Source: Toxorhynchites rutilus septentrionalis (Eukaryota; Arthropoda; Insecta; Diptera; Culicidae). Taken from it: DNA of 64,000 bases. Under the pieces are notes generated by a model. The model was given only the letters and a program-made list of their open reading frames with translations. It was not told where the DNA came from and did no database searches. A program made the translations under genes and the position numbers. Of this stretch, positions 32,530-44,324 are shown piece by piece; the stretch's first letter is position 1, and the number at the start of each line of letters is the position of its first letter. Location: contig NC_073744.1 of the NCBI RefSeq assembly GCF_029784135.1, positions 11,967,429 to 12,031,428 on the forward strand. The letters run 5' to 3'.

Positions 32530-33990
32530 ACACTCCAAAAAATAATTCCGACTTCAAGAAAAATCCTCCCTTTCAGTATATCGTTTCAGCTTCTTTCGAA
32601 ATTCCATCAAAAATCGTTTTGAATATTGATGAAAAACACAGAGAAAAAAGGAACGGAAAATACGTATTTATTCGTGATGATTTGAAATATACGTTACCTT
32701 TTTCCCAAGGCTTGCTGCTATAAGATCTGTAATTTGATTGAAAATATATTTTTTTGCGATATAAACATTTAACAGTTCTTTGTTTTTAAAAGGCTTTAAA
32801 CTTTTCAGTTCATTCGCCGCAAGTTGACAATCTTGAAGGTGGAAACAGAATGCCGCGTTGTGCGTTGTTTCTCATCAGCTGTCATTGCTTGCGTTTTGTA
32901 CTAAAACATTCGCCCAACGCAGTCTGTTGATTTGCAGTCACAATCCAGCATTCGCGTCACCACTTTTCATGTAAACAAAAACAAAATAAAATTCGTATGA
33001 AAATTTTGTTCTTGTTGTGTCCACGGATCAGCTGAATGTTTTTAAAAACAACGCATTGACATATCCGCGCTGGCGGCATTGAGCTTCGTTTACTAGTTTA
33101 GGGGAGCGTGAAAGAATCGCTGATTTTCAGTTGGAATGAACAAGTTTTCAAAATTAAAATTATGAATGAAAGTTAACTTTTCCATGTCAAACTAGTATTC
33201 TATTTAAATGAAAAAAAATTTTGTTTGCAGGTGGTGAATAAGTCTTATACAAAAATTGTTTATGAAGATAACTCTATATTATGATGAAAAAATTCAGCAA
33301 CAATGTTGGAATTGTTTAGCCATATGGTTGAATGAAAGTCAGAAACACGTGTTTCAAGTAATCAAATGACATGATGTGAAAATTTTCATTCAAATTTTAG
33401 AATTTAAAAACCTGCTTCGTGTCTTCTAATCTGATAGAGATTACACTAACGAGTTTGGGACCCAAATTATGGCCCCAGACGTCGACACCATGCCACTGTC
33501 ATCGCGAATTCGGCGCAATCAGTTTAGAACAAATGTTAGCGTTTAGTACAACGAGGCTAATGACGCAACGCATTATTGTGTTCGACAAAATGGAAACACA
33601 CATATTTAAAATGTGTCAAAGCACAATTGTCGCAACGTGTGGCATTCTGTCTTCTTCTTTCTTTGTTTTTAAGAGGCTTTAAACTTTGCAGTTCATTCGC
33701 CTCTAGACATTCTGTTTCCACCTTAAGTGCCACTACGACTTATTTATTGATCCAGTCTAATAACGGTTTTCTCTTTGCGAAAACTTTGTCGTTTTTGCTC
33801 ACGGTACATTTTCGAAAGACCGAAAATCAACGGATCGTAACAAAAAATATTGCACTGAAAGAGGAAAAATTTTAAATTTATTTTATACCCATAATAACTG
33901 CAGGACTCTCCGAATTTATGATCAAATGAAAATGCATGACGCATTTTCTGAGACTTTTATTAGAACAGACTTCTAATAAAAGTCTCAGCA
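32530..33990. other. Unassigned sequence with short dispersed repeats
   Basis: It includes two copies of the 35-bp palindromic mini-repeat (32783-32820 and 33664-33705) and a stretch near 33465-33520 (CCCAAATTATGGCCCCAGAC) related to the interior of the MITE at 49432-49651. No coding region was recognised. Confidence 0.45.
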
Positions 33991-33999
33991 TCCGCCACT

Positions 34000-35160
34000 T
34001 TCCGGAACTTTTTTCCCGAAACAATCAATTGGAAATTTGGGATTGGTCGGATCCTTAACTCTCTTTATCTCTCTCTCTCTCTTCCGGCAACTTGAGTACC
34101 AGTCACACCGAAGCGCGCGTTGCATCGGTGCAGAATTTGATAAGTTTCCTTCCTCCGAGAGCTTTGTTGGTGGTTTTGAGGGTGAGTGCTGAGGTAACGA
34201 ACGGTTGAAGACAAGTCAGAAGTTTAAACTTTGTTTAGCTGCTGATGAAATTACAAAAGTTTGTTTAGGATTTTGCTGCTGCTGCTGCTACTACTGATAG
34301 ACAGCTCTCACTCGTTTCGTACACAGTTTGTTGTCTTTTTGTACACGTTGCAATGGTTCCGACGGTTCTATGATTCTGCAGTTGCCTCTACTGCTACTCC
34401 TGCTGTTACTGATGCTGATGATGATGATGATGAAGAGAAGCAAAGTTCGGTTCCGTCTATTGCGATGTGCCGTTTTTCGCCAACTTGTTGAAATCGCCAC
34501 CCCTCCGGAAAAGTGAAGACGAAGTTAGGTTTTAAGCAATACTATTTAACTTTAAGTTGCCAGCTGGATTGTAACGACGGGCTTTTCGGCGAAGGTGAAG
34601 GGCAAAACGAGGGGATAAGTTATTCAATCATGATAAACTGAAGGATGAAAACCTGCCGCAGTACAGCTCAAGCAACTTGGGCCCGAATTAAAAGGAAGTT
34701 GGAATAAAAAGAAGGGAACTTTTCTCACTTCGTTAGGAATAATTGCTAATTCTGTCATCCGGAGGAAGGAAAAACTGTCTCCACTTTGTTTAATTGGAAA
34801 CATAATTTACCATTGTTCTAATAATTGCTTTTAAAAGGCTGATATAGAAACTCTGAGTGGAGTTCCACTGAAACTTGGGCACTCAAATTTGTAGACTCCA
34901 CACAAAATGACATCGAAGCACCTTCCCACTTCTTCTAGCAAACGATAACGATTCTTTCAATCAAAATGATTGTTATTGCTCTGGACGATCGTTGCTTGCT
35001 TTGATTTCGTCGTTTGCCTCACACAGAAGCCAGTGCACTCAGGTACCAATCGAACAACAAAAGAAGTTATCCAAGATGGCCACAAATGTTTATGAATGTG
35101 ACAATTCCCACTTAAATCAGTTGAGCGACAGCTTTTTTTTCTCTTTCTTCTGTTCTGTTA
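34000..35160. other. Low-repeat island with triplet runs
   Basis: Probably original intron. It contains CTG/CTA-rich stretches (about 34274-34295 and 34390-34440) and a (GAT)n run. No splice-flanked Gly-X-Y coding was found. Confidence 0.4.
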
Positions 35161-35174
35161 TAAAGCGTGAGTTT

Positions 35175-35712
35175 TGACGTAGGATTACGTCTTTCGGGAA
35201 GATATTGGAAGTACAAATTGAAAAACTAAAATCGATCGCATCGTGAAAAATGTCCAATTTCAAACGCTCATTGCTCAGTTATTTCATGATGGATTGATGA
35301 TATTTTTGCGTCAATCAATTTCGGCACTCCATAACATTTTTTTTTACATTGAATAAAATAACATAAATCATGCAACTAACTGTCGAACAATTGAAAAATC
35401 TCAACCGAGATCCGAACGGAAATCCCTCGTTCTGATTGATCGAAATTGAAGATACAAGCTTTTTCATGTACTCTCAATTATTGTAAAGTCATTTTCTTAT
35501 AGATTTACGAGAGTCTTGCATCAATAATTTTGGGCACTCCAAAACAATTCATGACAGTGAAAATGAATTAAATTATATATATTATGAAACTACAGATTTC
35601 AAACCCAATGTGACTGAAGAAATCGGCATTGCGAATACATGAAAGTAGGAGTGGAACATTTAGTACAAGTGTAAATATAAAATTGGTGTATAATAGCGCT
35701 TGTGTTAAAATG
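35175..35712 (+). mobile_element. Hairpin-ended element, subfamily I, left part
   Basis: It starts at TGACGTAGGATTACGTC and follows the layout of 4925-5540, including AACGCTCATTGCTCAG, a weak CCAAT-like box and the GTACAAGTGTAAATATAAAA block. It is interrupted after 35712 by a retrotransposon tail. Matching body sequence resumes at about 36745-36960 (GGTGCTGTTAGTTCAATTGA), and a right end of the same subfamily is at 41055-41352. Confidence 0.65.
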
Positions 35713-35835
35713 ACTTGAAATATAAAACGATTTATTCCAATTTTCATAAATAAAAACCAATGTGTGTTCCCGTTCGAGAACGGATCGTCCGGTTTAAGCT
35801 GTCCGTTTGGTTGTGTTGATTTTCAGTCAATAACA

Positions 35836-36146
35836 GTTCATTCAGGTTGTAGTGATTGGGCGTGATATCTCGGCTTATGTCCAATCACTACAACCTAAAC
35901 GCGCATCTCTATCGCATTGGGCTCGCAGCGAACAATTTTTGTGATTGTGGCGATGGCTACCACGACATCGAGCATGTTGTCTGGTCGTGTATCCGGTTCC
36001 ATGCTGCTCGCTCTCAGCTCTCTAGAGCACTGAGAGCACAAGGCAGACAATCGGATATCCCCGTCCGGGATATCTTAGGTAGCCGGGATCCTGATCTTCT
36101 GCTTCATCTATACCTGTTCCTCAGAAACGCCGATGTCAACGTTTAA
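35836..36146 (+). pseudogene. I-clade-like non-LTR retrotransposon, C-terminus of ORF2
   Basis: The frame reads VISRLMSNHYNLNAHLYRIG, then CDCGDGYHDIEHVVWSC and VRDILGSRDPDLL, ending at a TAA at 36144-36146. The Cys/His cluster (CxC...H...H...C) after a basic NHY segment is typical of the end of ORF2 in I-clade and related elements. It follows the RNase H or reverse transcriptase part, which is missing. It is 5'-truncated at about 35836, so it cannot be active. Confidence 0.78.
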
Positions 36147-36668
36147 TGATGTTTCCTTCGTTGTGCCCCCGTTTCATATCCCTCCTATCCGATCGATAAA
36201 CTTTTACTTAGTCGCGGCAATACATACACACACTCTTTACAGTTGCACGGGCCGAAGGTTGTGCAGTCCACTGATCATTCAACAAGAGCCAAAGGTTGTA
36301 CCGCTCATGACAACTCTACACGAGCTGATGATTGCGCCGGCTAGTGACCATTCTATCCTGGATTCCTCGAGGCGAGAAAGACGCACCACGCTAGATATGG
36401 GGTACAGACTAGGGGGGCGTTGCTGATTAATGGTCAGCTGCATCCCAATAGGAAGTATCCCGTGTCGGGCACACGTACAGAGCATCGAAGACTGCAACAT
36501 ACCAATTATGAGAACACTTGTAATACTAACCTCGAGCCAACCGCGAGTAATCGGTTACATATTACTAACATAGTTGTAAGACAAAAATTGTCAAAATATT
36601 GGACTCCCGGCCCCGTCAGGCTAACGCCACATGTGCCTTAATAAAATATATATTTTGGAAAAAAAAAA
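36147..36668 (+). mobile_element. 3' UTR and poly(A) tail of the same retrotransposon
   Basis: It contains CTCGAGCCAACCGCGAGTAA (about 36530-36549), the block shared with the short tails at 20369-20679 and 59643-59916. AATAAAATATATATTTTGG is followed by a run of A ending at 36668. The body of a hairpin-ended element resumes shortly after. Confidence 0.75.
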
Positions 36669-37319
36669 CAGTTTATTCGGCGAATAAAATGGAAAAAGTA
36701 AAGGAATATTCGAAAAAGTGATTTCCCAAATGCTCTACATATCATATTAGGTGCTGTTAGTTCAATTGAGATTCGCATTGTGTTCCGTTGGGTTTGAAAC
36801 GGTAATGGAAATGGGTTGGAGAAACACTCGGAAGGTAAAAATTCTAAGAGAAAATTACCTTATCCATTTCAAATATGTTTTCTCTATAATAGATCAACAT
36901 GTTCTTTTCTAGTGAGAAAAATTTATAATTTTGTTCGATGTTGATAATTTCCTGATACAACAGTTTTTTTTCTTTATTTCATCCACTAGCGGCTCCGTAT
37001 CATGTTTTCGTAAGTTTCCCGCATAGTCATTGGAATAGCCTTGCTTTTGCACTCGAACAGACTCGCAACTGTTTTTTTTTCTTTTCTTTACTTCAATGTT
37101 TCTTTTTTACTCCAAATAGCTCTATGTCTCTTTTCTGCCACTCTTTCCCTGCGTTCAATTGTTGCTCTTCCAACTAAGACTTTAACTTCTAACTCTCTAC
37201 TTTTCATTCTCTACTCTCTACTTTATACTTTCTGCTCTCATCAGTCTACTCTGTAAAACCTGTTTTTGTGCGTTTTTTTGCGCGTTTTTTTTTGTGCGAT
37301 TTTCTGTTTTTGTGCGGTA

Positions 37320-38036
37320 CAGTGCCACAAATTATCAAAATTTATTCACGAATGAAGGAATTAGATTTTTCCCAGTATTGGATGAATTCTCTTCTGTTGA
37401 AACTCAGCACCATATCTGTCATAATGAGTATGACACAAGAGTCGAGACGCATGAGCTTTGTCTGGTATATTGATCGAAAACAGCATGAACGAATTTCGAA
37501 AAGCCTGCATTCAGGCACTTCCATTACTGTCAATAATTTCAGGTGATTATCACGAACGTTAAGTTGATCTTCATCGCTTGCAGTGAATTTTTATTGAAAA
37601 CGTGTCACCCACTGCACATATAAATGGTGGTGTATGTCATTTCCGGGCAATCGTGAGTAGATCCATAAAACGTAGCAAGAGTTATTCTATACATTCTATT
37701 GCCGAACTCGCCAAAAACAAGAATTTTGTGTGATGGATTGCCATCCTTTACCATTAATCGATTTTACTCTCAATTGGTGAAATTGAATTTTATGCTTTGA
37801 TTTTCACTAACACGCAATGATCTTCTTTTTCGACCTTACGAATACTATGACGAAAAGGAAGGTGCAAATGAAAAATGAACTTCATGGCAAGCTGATGTTG
37901 ATGTTCATTCCACTGGGGTTCATTGACAGTGTTGTTCCATATTTATCGACTCTCGCTTGAGCAGTAGGTTATCAATACAAGGAAGGCAGCAATTCGCTGA
38001 ATTTGAATGTCGTGAACGTGAATATTTTCAGCACTG
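37320..38036. mobile_element. hAT-type non-autonomous element, 717 bp
   Basis: The ends CAGTGCC and GGCACTG-like (CAGCACTG) are flanked by an exact 8-bp GTGCGGTA repeat at 37312-37319 and 38037-38044. It begins CAGTGCCACAAATTATC and contains CAGCATGAACGAATTTCG and CATTCAGGCACTTCCATTAC. A shorter copy is at 43688-44195. Open frames within are short and unrelated to hAT transposase. Confidence 0.85.
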
Positions 38037-38594
38037 GTGCGGTATATGAAAAGAAGCATATTTTTTAGAGGCGAATGAACTGCAAAGTTTAAAGCCTCTT
38101 AAAAACAAAGAAAGAAGAAGAAGCATATTTGACGAAGTTATCATCCATTTAGTTTTTTTCGATGGTTTATATGCATTCAGTGCGAAAAAAACATATTTGC
38201 GTCTCAATTATCCACTACTTCTGAAATCCTTCCCCTCCTCTCATCAAATGCTCTAAGTTTTTCTAAGTTTTTGCATGACATGATTTCTAACAGCAACACG
38301 TTTCGACATGCAACTAAAAGCCGAAACAGGCACGCGCAACCGAAAAGGCAAAGTGTCCCATCGCAAAACAGGGAAACAAAAGGAAATTGAACGGTGAATG
38401 GCGTGGATTTTAGTTATTTTCTTGGGGGAATTTTTTTAAGCGGTCCCTATCCACCGCACAAAAAAAGTTTTTTCAAAATGTGTACCGAACACGATTTTTT
38501 AAAGCTGCTGGTGAAGTTTTACACGATTTTTTTATGCGACTTTATTGTGCGGTCCCTATCGCCCGCACAAAAAAAGGTTTGCCTGTACTCACTA

Positions 38595-39400
38595 TTACTC
38601 ATTTCCTACTCTCTATTATATACTTTCCGTTCTCATCTCTCTACTTTCTACTCGCTACTATCTACTCTTTACTTTCTACTCTCTACTGTTCACCCTCCAC
38701 TCTCTACTTTCTATTCTCTACTCTCTACTCTCTACTCTCTACTCTCTACTCTCTACTCTCTACTCTCTACTCTCTACTCTTTAATCTCTACTCTTCATTT
38801 TCTATTCTCTATTTTCTTCTCTCTACTCTCTTCTCTCTACTCTCTACTCTCTACTCTCTACTCTCTACTCTCTGCTCTCTACTCTCTATTCACTACTGTT
38901 TACTTTCTACTTTTCATTTTCTATTCTCTACTTTTTTCTCTCTACTCTACTTTTTTCTCTCTACTCTACTTTCTACTCTCTACTCTCTAATCTCTACTCT
39001 CTACTCTCTACTCTTTACTCTTTACTCTTCATTTTGTACTCCTAACTCTTTAGTATTTACTCTTCATTTCTTGTTCTCTACTCTCTATTCTCTACTCTCT
39101 ACTCTCTACTTTCTAGTCTCTAATCTCTACTCTCTACTATCTACTCTTTACTCTCTTCATCTTCATCTTCATTTTCTATTCTCTATTTTCTTCTCTCTAC
39201 GCTCTTCTCTCTACTCTCTACTCTCTACTCTCTACTCACTACTGTTTACTCTCTACTCTTCGTTTTCTAATCTCTACTCTCTTCTCTCTACTCTCTACTC
39301 TCTACCCTTTACTCTTTACTCTTTACTCTTCATTTTCTACTCCTAACTCTTTACTGTTTACTCTTCATTTCCTGTTCTCTACTCTCTACTCTCTAAACGC
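38595..39400 (+). repeat. TACTCTC heptamer minisatellite
   Basis: About 800 bases of tandem and near-tandem TACTCTC, with variants such as TACTTTC and TTCATTTTC, giving a nearly pure pyrimidine strand. A smaller patch lies at 37170-37250. Between them GTGCGGTCCCTATC and CCGCACAAAAAAAG recur at 38440-38470 and 38545-38575. Long open frames rich in Leu-Tyr-Ser across this array are by-products of the repeat. Confidence 0.93.
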
Positions 39401-39427
39401 TAATTCTTGAGCGTTTTTATTTATATA

Positions 39428-41040
39428 GCAATTTCAAATGAAGTAGTTCTGAAAATGCAGATTTTGAAAACATGTATTTTCGATTCGCATGAAAGTTTGT
39501 ATTCCGTTTGGGTTGGAGGAAATATGAGTTTTCTACGGCAATTGAGATTTTTTGACTCAAGTGTAACTTGAGTAAGGGTGTATCGATTTTAGTAAGAGAA
39601 ATCTTTGATAATTTATATCTGAAAAAGCTATGAGTCGTACCGAAATATTGTCTTATAAAGAGTTATAGAGTATTGATGTTAAAATGTGAAAAAAAATTAC
39701 ACTGAGAAAAAAAAATAATTCTCTTTTCTCTAGTTACAAAAAAAAAGTTTGCAATATATGAGACATTTCTAATTTATTGTCGTTTTTAATTTTATTTTTT
39801 TTTATATTTATATATGCATTTTAATTTTTTTAAAATTATTTTATATAAAATAGAAATCATGTAGAAAGTTTAAAAAAATAGTCCAAGATGGTAAAACTAT
39901 TTGTGACGAACTTTGTGGAACATTGAATTTTTTGGAATTTTCGAAACCTAGAATATTTGCCTGATGTGATTTAAAATGCAAAATCTCTTAAGCCATTCTC
40001 GAGATATTTGAATAAACATTTCTAATTTATTGTGGTTTTCAATTTAAATTTTTTTTTTGAAACTCATATATTCATTTTTTAATTTTTTGAGATTATTTTA
40101 TATAAATAGAAATCATGTACAAAATTGTTATAAATAGTCCAAGATGGTTCTAGACGAACTCTGAGGAACGTTGATTTTTTATGAATTTTCGAAACATCGA
40201 ATTTTTTAATGTTTACAATAATTTTTAGCCACAAATTATGAATCCTGATGAAATTTAAAACAAAAAAATTCTTTATTCATCTCCTTCTAAATGGAGTCAT
40301 TCTATAGATATTAAAAAAATATTTCTAATTTATCGTCTTTTTTATAGTAAATAGGCTCATTTAATATGTTTGTCGTGTTATACCGTGATGTTCATGAAAT
40401 TTTATGAATTTTTGAATAATTTATAATAACTTTTCCAAATACATCATCATGGTAAAAATATATGTTGTATGTAAGTATCACATTGAAATACATTTCAAGA
40501 TATGTGGGTTAAAACTCCTATGCATAACATGGATAACTCCTAAACATATATTTTTACCATAATAAATTTAAAGAGATGTTGAAAATTATAAGAAAATTCA
40601 TCAAATTTTATGAACATGACGGTATGACATGACAAACATATTAAAAGAGCCTATTTCTCATAAAAAAAAACTAATAAATTAGAAATATTTTTTTTAATAT
40701 CTCGAGAATGACTGCATTTAGAATGTGATTGATAAAGAACTTTTTTGTTTCAAATCAAATCAGGATTCATAATTAGTGGTTGAAAATGATTTTTAACGAA
40801 CAAAATTCATAAAAATATTCCACAAAGTTCATCAAAAATAGTTTTACCATCTTGGACTGATTTTTTAAATTTTCTACCTGGCTTCTATTTTATATGGAAA
40901 AAAATACAAAAAAAAATTTAAAGATACATATTTTTTGTAAATAAAACTGTAAAAAAAACCCAAACGGAATACAAACATTCATTCGAATTAAAAATACTCA
41001 TGTTTTGTCATTTGTCGATTTCATTTGGAATTGCTCTATA
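39428..41040. repeat. Foldback element, copy 3, the most complete
   Basis: The outer arms are GCAATTTCAAATGAAGT near 39430 with GTTTGTATTCCGTTTGGGTT near 39495, returning inverted as CCCAAACGGAATACAAAC near 40960 and CATTTGGAATTGCTC near 41022. Inner blocks CAAGATGGTAAAACTATTT and GACGAACTTTGTGGAACAT occur twice forward (about 39883 and 40140) and once inverted (about 40840). So it is a multi-module foldback. A 298-bp TA-flanked MITE sits inside. Confidence 0.78.
40354..40651. mobile_element. TA-flanked MITE nested in the foldback
   Basis: A 298-bp element with inverted ends GGCTCATTTAATATGTTTGT and GGCTCTTTTAATATGTTTGT, continuing through CATACCGT and ATGTTCAT for about 55 bases. It is flanked by TA at 40352-40353 and 40652-40653. 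The arms are complementary almost to the centre. Confidence 0.87.
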
Positions 41041-41054
41041 GCACAGGAGCCATA

Positions 41055-41352
41055 TTGTATATGGCCACGGACGACGACTTTCCTCAGATCTCATTCCACT
41101 TTAGCATCTTCTATCTTGATACGTACTGTCCAACGACTAATCACCATCCTTCTATCATCATCACTCGGTTGTAAACACTGGTGGTGTTGACAAACAATAC
41201 CCAACACCCAAACAAAACAGCCCGTTTCAGGGCCACCAAATCATTATCAAAGAGTTCAACGATCAAACATATTCAAAATCAGCATGCAACAGATAGCCTA
41301 ACGTAACCCTACGTTAACTATGCGTTCGTGTCTCGGACACAACCCCCCTGTT
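41055..41352 (+). mobile_element. Hairpin-ended element, subfamily I, right part
   Basis: It matches the last 280 bases of 4925-6132: the CATTCCACTTTAGC and CCAACGACTAATCACCATCC blocks, then ACACTGGTGGTGTTGACAAA, the histone stem-loop (41219-41234), ATCAAAGAGTTCAACGAT, and the end CCTACGTTAACTATGCG, hairpin and AACCCCCCTGTTGC. It may be the right part of the element that starts at 35175, separated by nested insertions. Confidence 0.68.
41219..41258 (+). promoter_or_regulatory. Histone-type 3' stem-loop and downstream element
   Basis: AGCCCGTTTCAGGGCC at 41219-41234 (family form GGCCCTTTTCAGGGCC) is followed by ACCAAATC and ATCAAAGAGTTCAA. Two changes weaken the outer pair and the loop closing pair. 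Confidence 0.65.
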
Positions 41353-41695
41353 GCATTTTTTCTTTCCTCAGTTCTGTTATGAAACGTGAGTTTTTCAAAC
41401 ACGCATTAATGGATTCTTGAAAGTTCGACGAAGTTTATCGCTTTATGGCAGAGAGGACTTTGTCCAAAGTAGTTGGGGTCGCTCCCTGTGATTTGACCCG
41501 AGGTAACGTGCGACCAATTTATGTTTACGGCTGTCGTTTAAAGTAAATGCGTTCCCATATTATTATTATTATTGCTGCTGCTTCTTCCCTCTTTCTTCGG
41601 CGTTTCATCACCAAATTGTACCAATGATAAATACCATAAAATTTAGCTGGGTCCCTTTTATTTCATTATTTCTATTTCTCGTTCTATTTCCTCAG

Positions 41696-41731
41696 GGTCC
41701 CACTGGTCCACCAGGCAAGAACGGGCTTCCG
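41696..41731 (+). CDS. Collagen-type gene, 36-base exon
   Basis: Encodes exactly four collagen triplets, GPTGPPGKNGLP. The acceptor is GTTCTATTTCCTCAG (AG at 41694-41695) and the donor is CCG/GTAAGT. Phase 0 at both ends, so the exon is a symmetric unit that preserves the Gly-X-Y register. Its short length, a multiple of nine bases, is typical of collagen genes. It continues in frame from a phase-0 donor such as that at 18979. The flanking sequence 41380-43430 is low in repeats. Confidence 0.88.
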
Positions 41732-41739
41732 GTAAGTAC

Positions 41740-43430
41740 TCTCAACACATTCCTCGCTCCCGCTTTCCATCCCTATTGCGAGCCATAAATAATAATTATG
41801 ACTGCCTCTACTTCGGTCGCCGCGCGAAGGCGTCGAAACAAAACAAACAAACCCTTAATTGTATACGCCTCGGCGCGGCGGTCCACCGTTTTCCCCCTCC
41901 GCATATATTTATTTTCTTCCTTTGACCACCCATTCTGTTGTCCTGTCGCAAAAATGAGAGAGCGAAAAAAATATGCTGAAAAATATTCACTCATCGATTT
42001 CATTAATATGAGGTTTTCCAACACCCGTCATTCCCATCTTCGTTTCGAAACCGTGGCGCGCCAGGATTGTTCCCATGGGCCCCATGTCGAAGGTTGAGTT
42101 GTTAAACATCGGCCGGTATCGCCTGGAGACTGTATGTATTTTGCTTCAATCCGACTGATGAAACAAACAAAAAAAAACAAGAAGCAAAATATATTGAACC
42201 GTAGCGCGCATCCCCCCGTTGCGAAAGCAAGTGCCGGGTAAAAGGAAAAACAAACACAATCAGAAAGCAGCAGGAGAGAACGGATTGGAGAGAGAAAAAA
42301 AAACAGGATCCGAAGGCAAACAAACACAACAGAACGAACATCGATAACATATTTCTGCGACAGGTTGGTGGATGCTAATGTGTTTCCCGAAATTGATATT
42401 TATACGCTATTTATTATGACGTGCTGTTGCGGGGTTTGGTGGACCCCCCGATGGCGTATGTCAAACGTGGGAGCGAGGGGCGGTTCGAAGGGCGTTCGTA
42501 ATTGTGCAATTTTTGGGTTTTCGTTTATTTTACGGTTGATCAAAATTGAGAGAAAAACGCACAAATAAAAAATACGCAGAAATTATTGGTATGCCCGGTT
42601 TGTTTTTAATTTGAAAGAGAGGCATCAATGAATTCAGTATAATGTGATGATGATGGTGTCGCCCATTGGCGTAAGCATGTGGGTTTGTGCATTTAATTAT
42701 TTAAATTGGTTCGAAATTGAATTGAATAAATTCAAAATTTTAACAAGGGCAATAATTTGTAGGTATGTTTTTTTCATTGGGGCCTAATTCATCACAGTCT
42801 GCTTTGGATATTTGCAGAGGCATCAAATTGTTAGAAATCTGAAATGTATGAACAGAAAAACACAGAAACGGATCTGCTTGATCACTGGAAACTTGTTGAA
42901 AAGTTTAAAAGAAAAAAAAATCTTTCTAAAAACCGTACTAAAATACGACATATAGAAATACCGAGTATAATCTGAACACGACCTGATTGAAATGAATCCA
43001 GTATTTCTTCGTTGTAAAAAAAATCACAGCCTACTGCAATGAAATCGATGAGTGAAATATTGAACCCAATCCGAGAAATTGATTATTTTTTATGTCTTCT
43101 CGACAGTTCACTATCCACTACCATCAATCATCCTTCCCTCCACCTTCTTTACATTATACTCCTTAATCCTCAGTAAACGCGAGGATGACAGCTGTTTAAG
43201 TAAACAGAATCATTGGCTTCATATTTCATTATCACCATGTTTATTATCTTTTCCTTTCTTTCTCTGTTTCTCTTATCGCTTTCTTTTATATTCAATCAAA
43301 CAAAAAAAAACACACGCCATTTGCACGCCAATTCGCCAAATGCACGCATGAAAAATTTATCGCTGTTCGGCCACGAAACAACATATGGTCACCGGCGGCG
43401 CTGCACGAAACATCACCCAAATCCATCCGC
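41740..43430 (+). other. Intron between the two 36-base collagen exons
   Basis: Low-repeat sequence. No element ends were recognised, and the open frames on both strands show no known domain. Confidence 0.5.
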
Positions 43431-43434
43431 GCAG

Positions 43435-43470
43435 GGCTTGAAAGGAACGAAGGGCGATCGAGGCTCGATG
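43435..43470 (+). CDS. Collagen-type gene, 36-base exon
   Basis: Encodes four collagen triplets, GLKGTKGDRGSM, again exactly 36 bases and phase 0 on both sides, with the donor ATG/GTAAGA. The acceptor CCATCCGCGCAG has a weak pyrimidine tract, so splicing here may be less efficient or regulated. It lies 1.7 kb after the previous exon, with no repeats recognised between. No further exon was found downstream in this window; the next may lie beyond a repeat block. Confidence 0.82.
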
Positions 43471-43687
43471 GTAAGAATTCCTGCGACAAAAAAAACGGAA
43501 TTTTTGCCGTATAGTGTTTCAATATTGATGTTGGTTTTTCCAAGCTTGGCTCACAATTCTTGTTTATTCAATTGGATGTTGCTTCTTTCCGAACAATAAT
43601 GTGAGCTTTTTCACCTTTCCTTCTTGCGTTAACCATTTTTAATCTTCAATTCCTGGTTTTGAATGTTTTTTTCTTGTCTCCAGCTAT

Positions 43688-44195
43688 CAGTGCCACAAAT
43701 TATTTAAATTTGTTCTCGAATGAAGGAATTAGCTTTTTCCCAGTGTCGGATTAGTTCTCTTCTGTTGACACTCAACACCATATCTGTTATAATGAGTATA
43801 ACACCAGAGTCGAAACTCGTGAGCTTTGTCTGATATATTGAACGAAAACAGCATGAACGAATTTCGCAAAGTCTGCATTCAGGCACTTCCATTACTGTCA
43901 ATGATTTCAGGTGATTATTACGAACGTTAAGTTGATCTTATCGCTTGCAGTGAACTTTTTATTGAAATAGTGTTTGATTTTCATATTTAGAAAAAAAAGA
44001 AAGAACCAGTAATCCGGAAAAGACAAAATGAAGATGCAAACGAAAAATGAACTTCATGGCAAGCTGATGTTGCTGTTCATTCCACTGGTTGTTCCATATT
44101 CATCGACTCTCGCTTGAACAGTAGGTTATCAGTACAAGGCAGGCTGAAATTCGCCATATTTGAATGTTGTGAACGTGAATAGTTTCGGCACTTTC
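43688..44195. mobile_element. hAT-type non-autonomous element, second copy
   Basis: It begins CAGTGCCACAAATTATTT and is collinear with 37320-38036, including CAGCATGAACGAATTTCG and GAACTTCATGGCAAGCTGAT. An internal deletion makes it about 200 bases shorter, and no 8-bp duplication is detectable, so the ends have decayed. Confidence 0.7.
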
Positions 44196-44324
44196 GGTGG
44201 TCCAAGTGACGAACCAGCCAAAAAGTTGAAAATCACGATAGATTTAAGACTCTCAGAAAATTTTGAGAACCTTTCACAACGCGTCATACTGAGTAGTAGT
44301 CCAGTAAATCAAAAGTTTTAAATT

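Noticed and set aside
36133..36426. Open frame after the retrotransposon ORF2 end
   Set aside because: It lies in the element's 3' UTR and has no family resemblance.
38394..39346. Long open frames of up to 288 codons rich in Leu, Tyr and Ser
   Set aside because: They run through the TACTCTC minisatellite. The repeat simply lacks stop codons, and neighbouring frames give the same composition.
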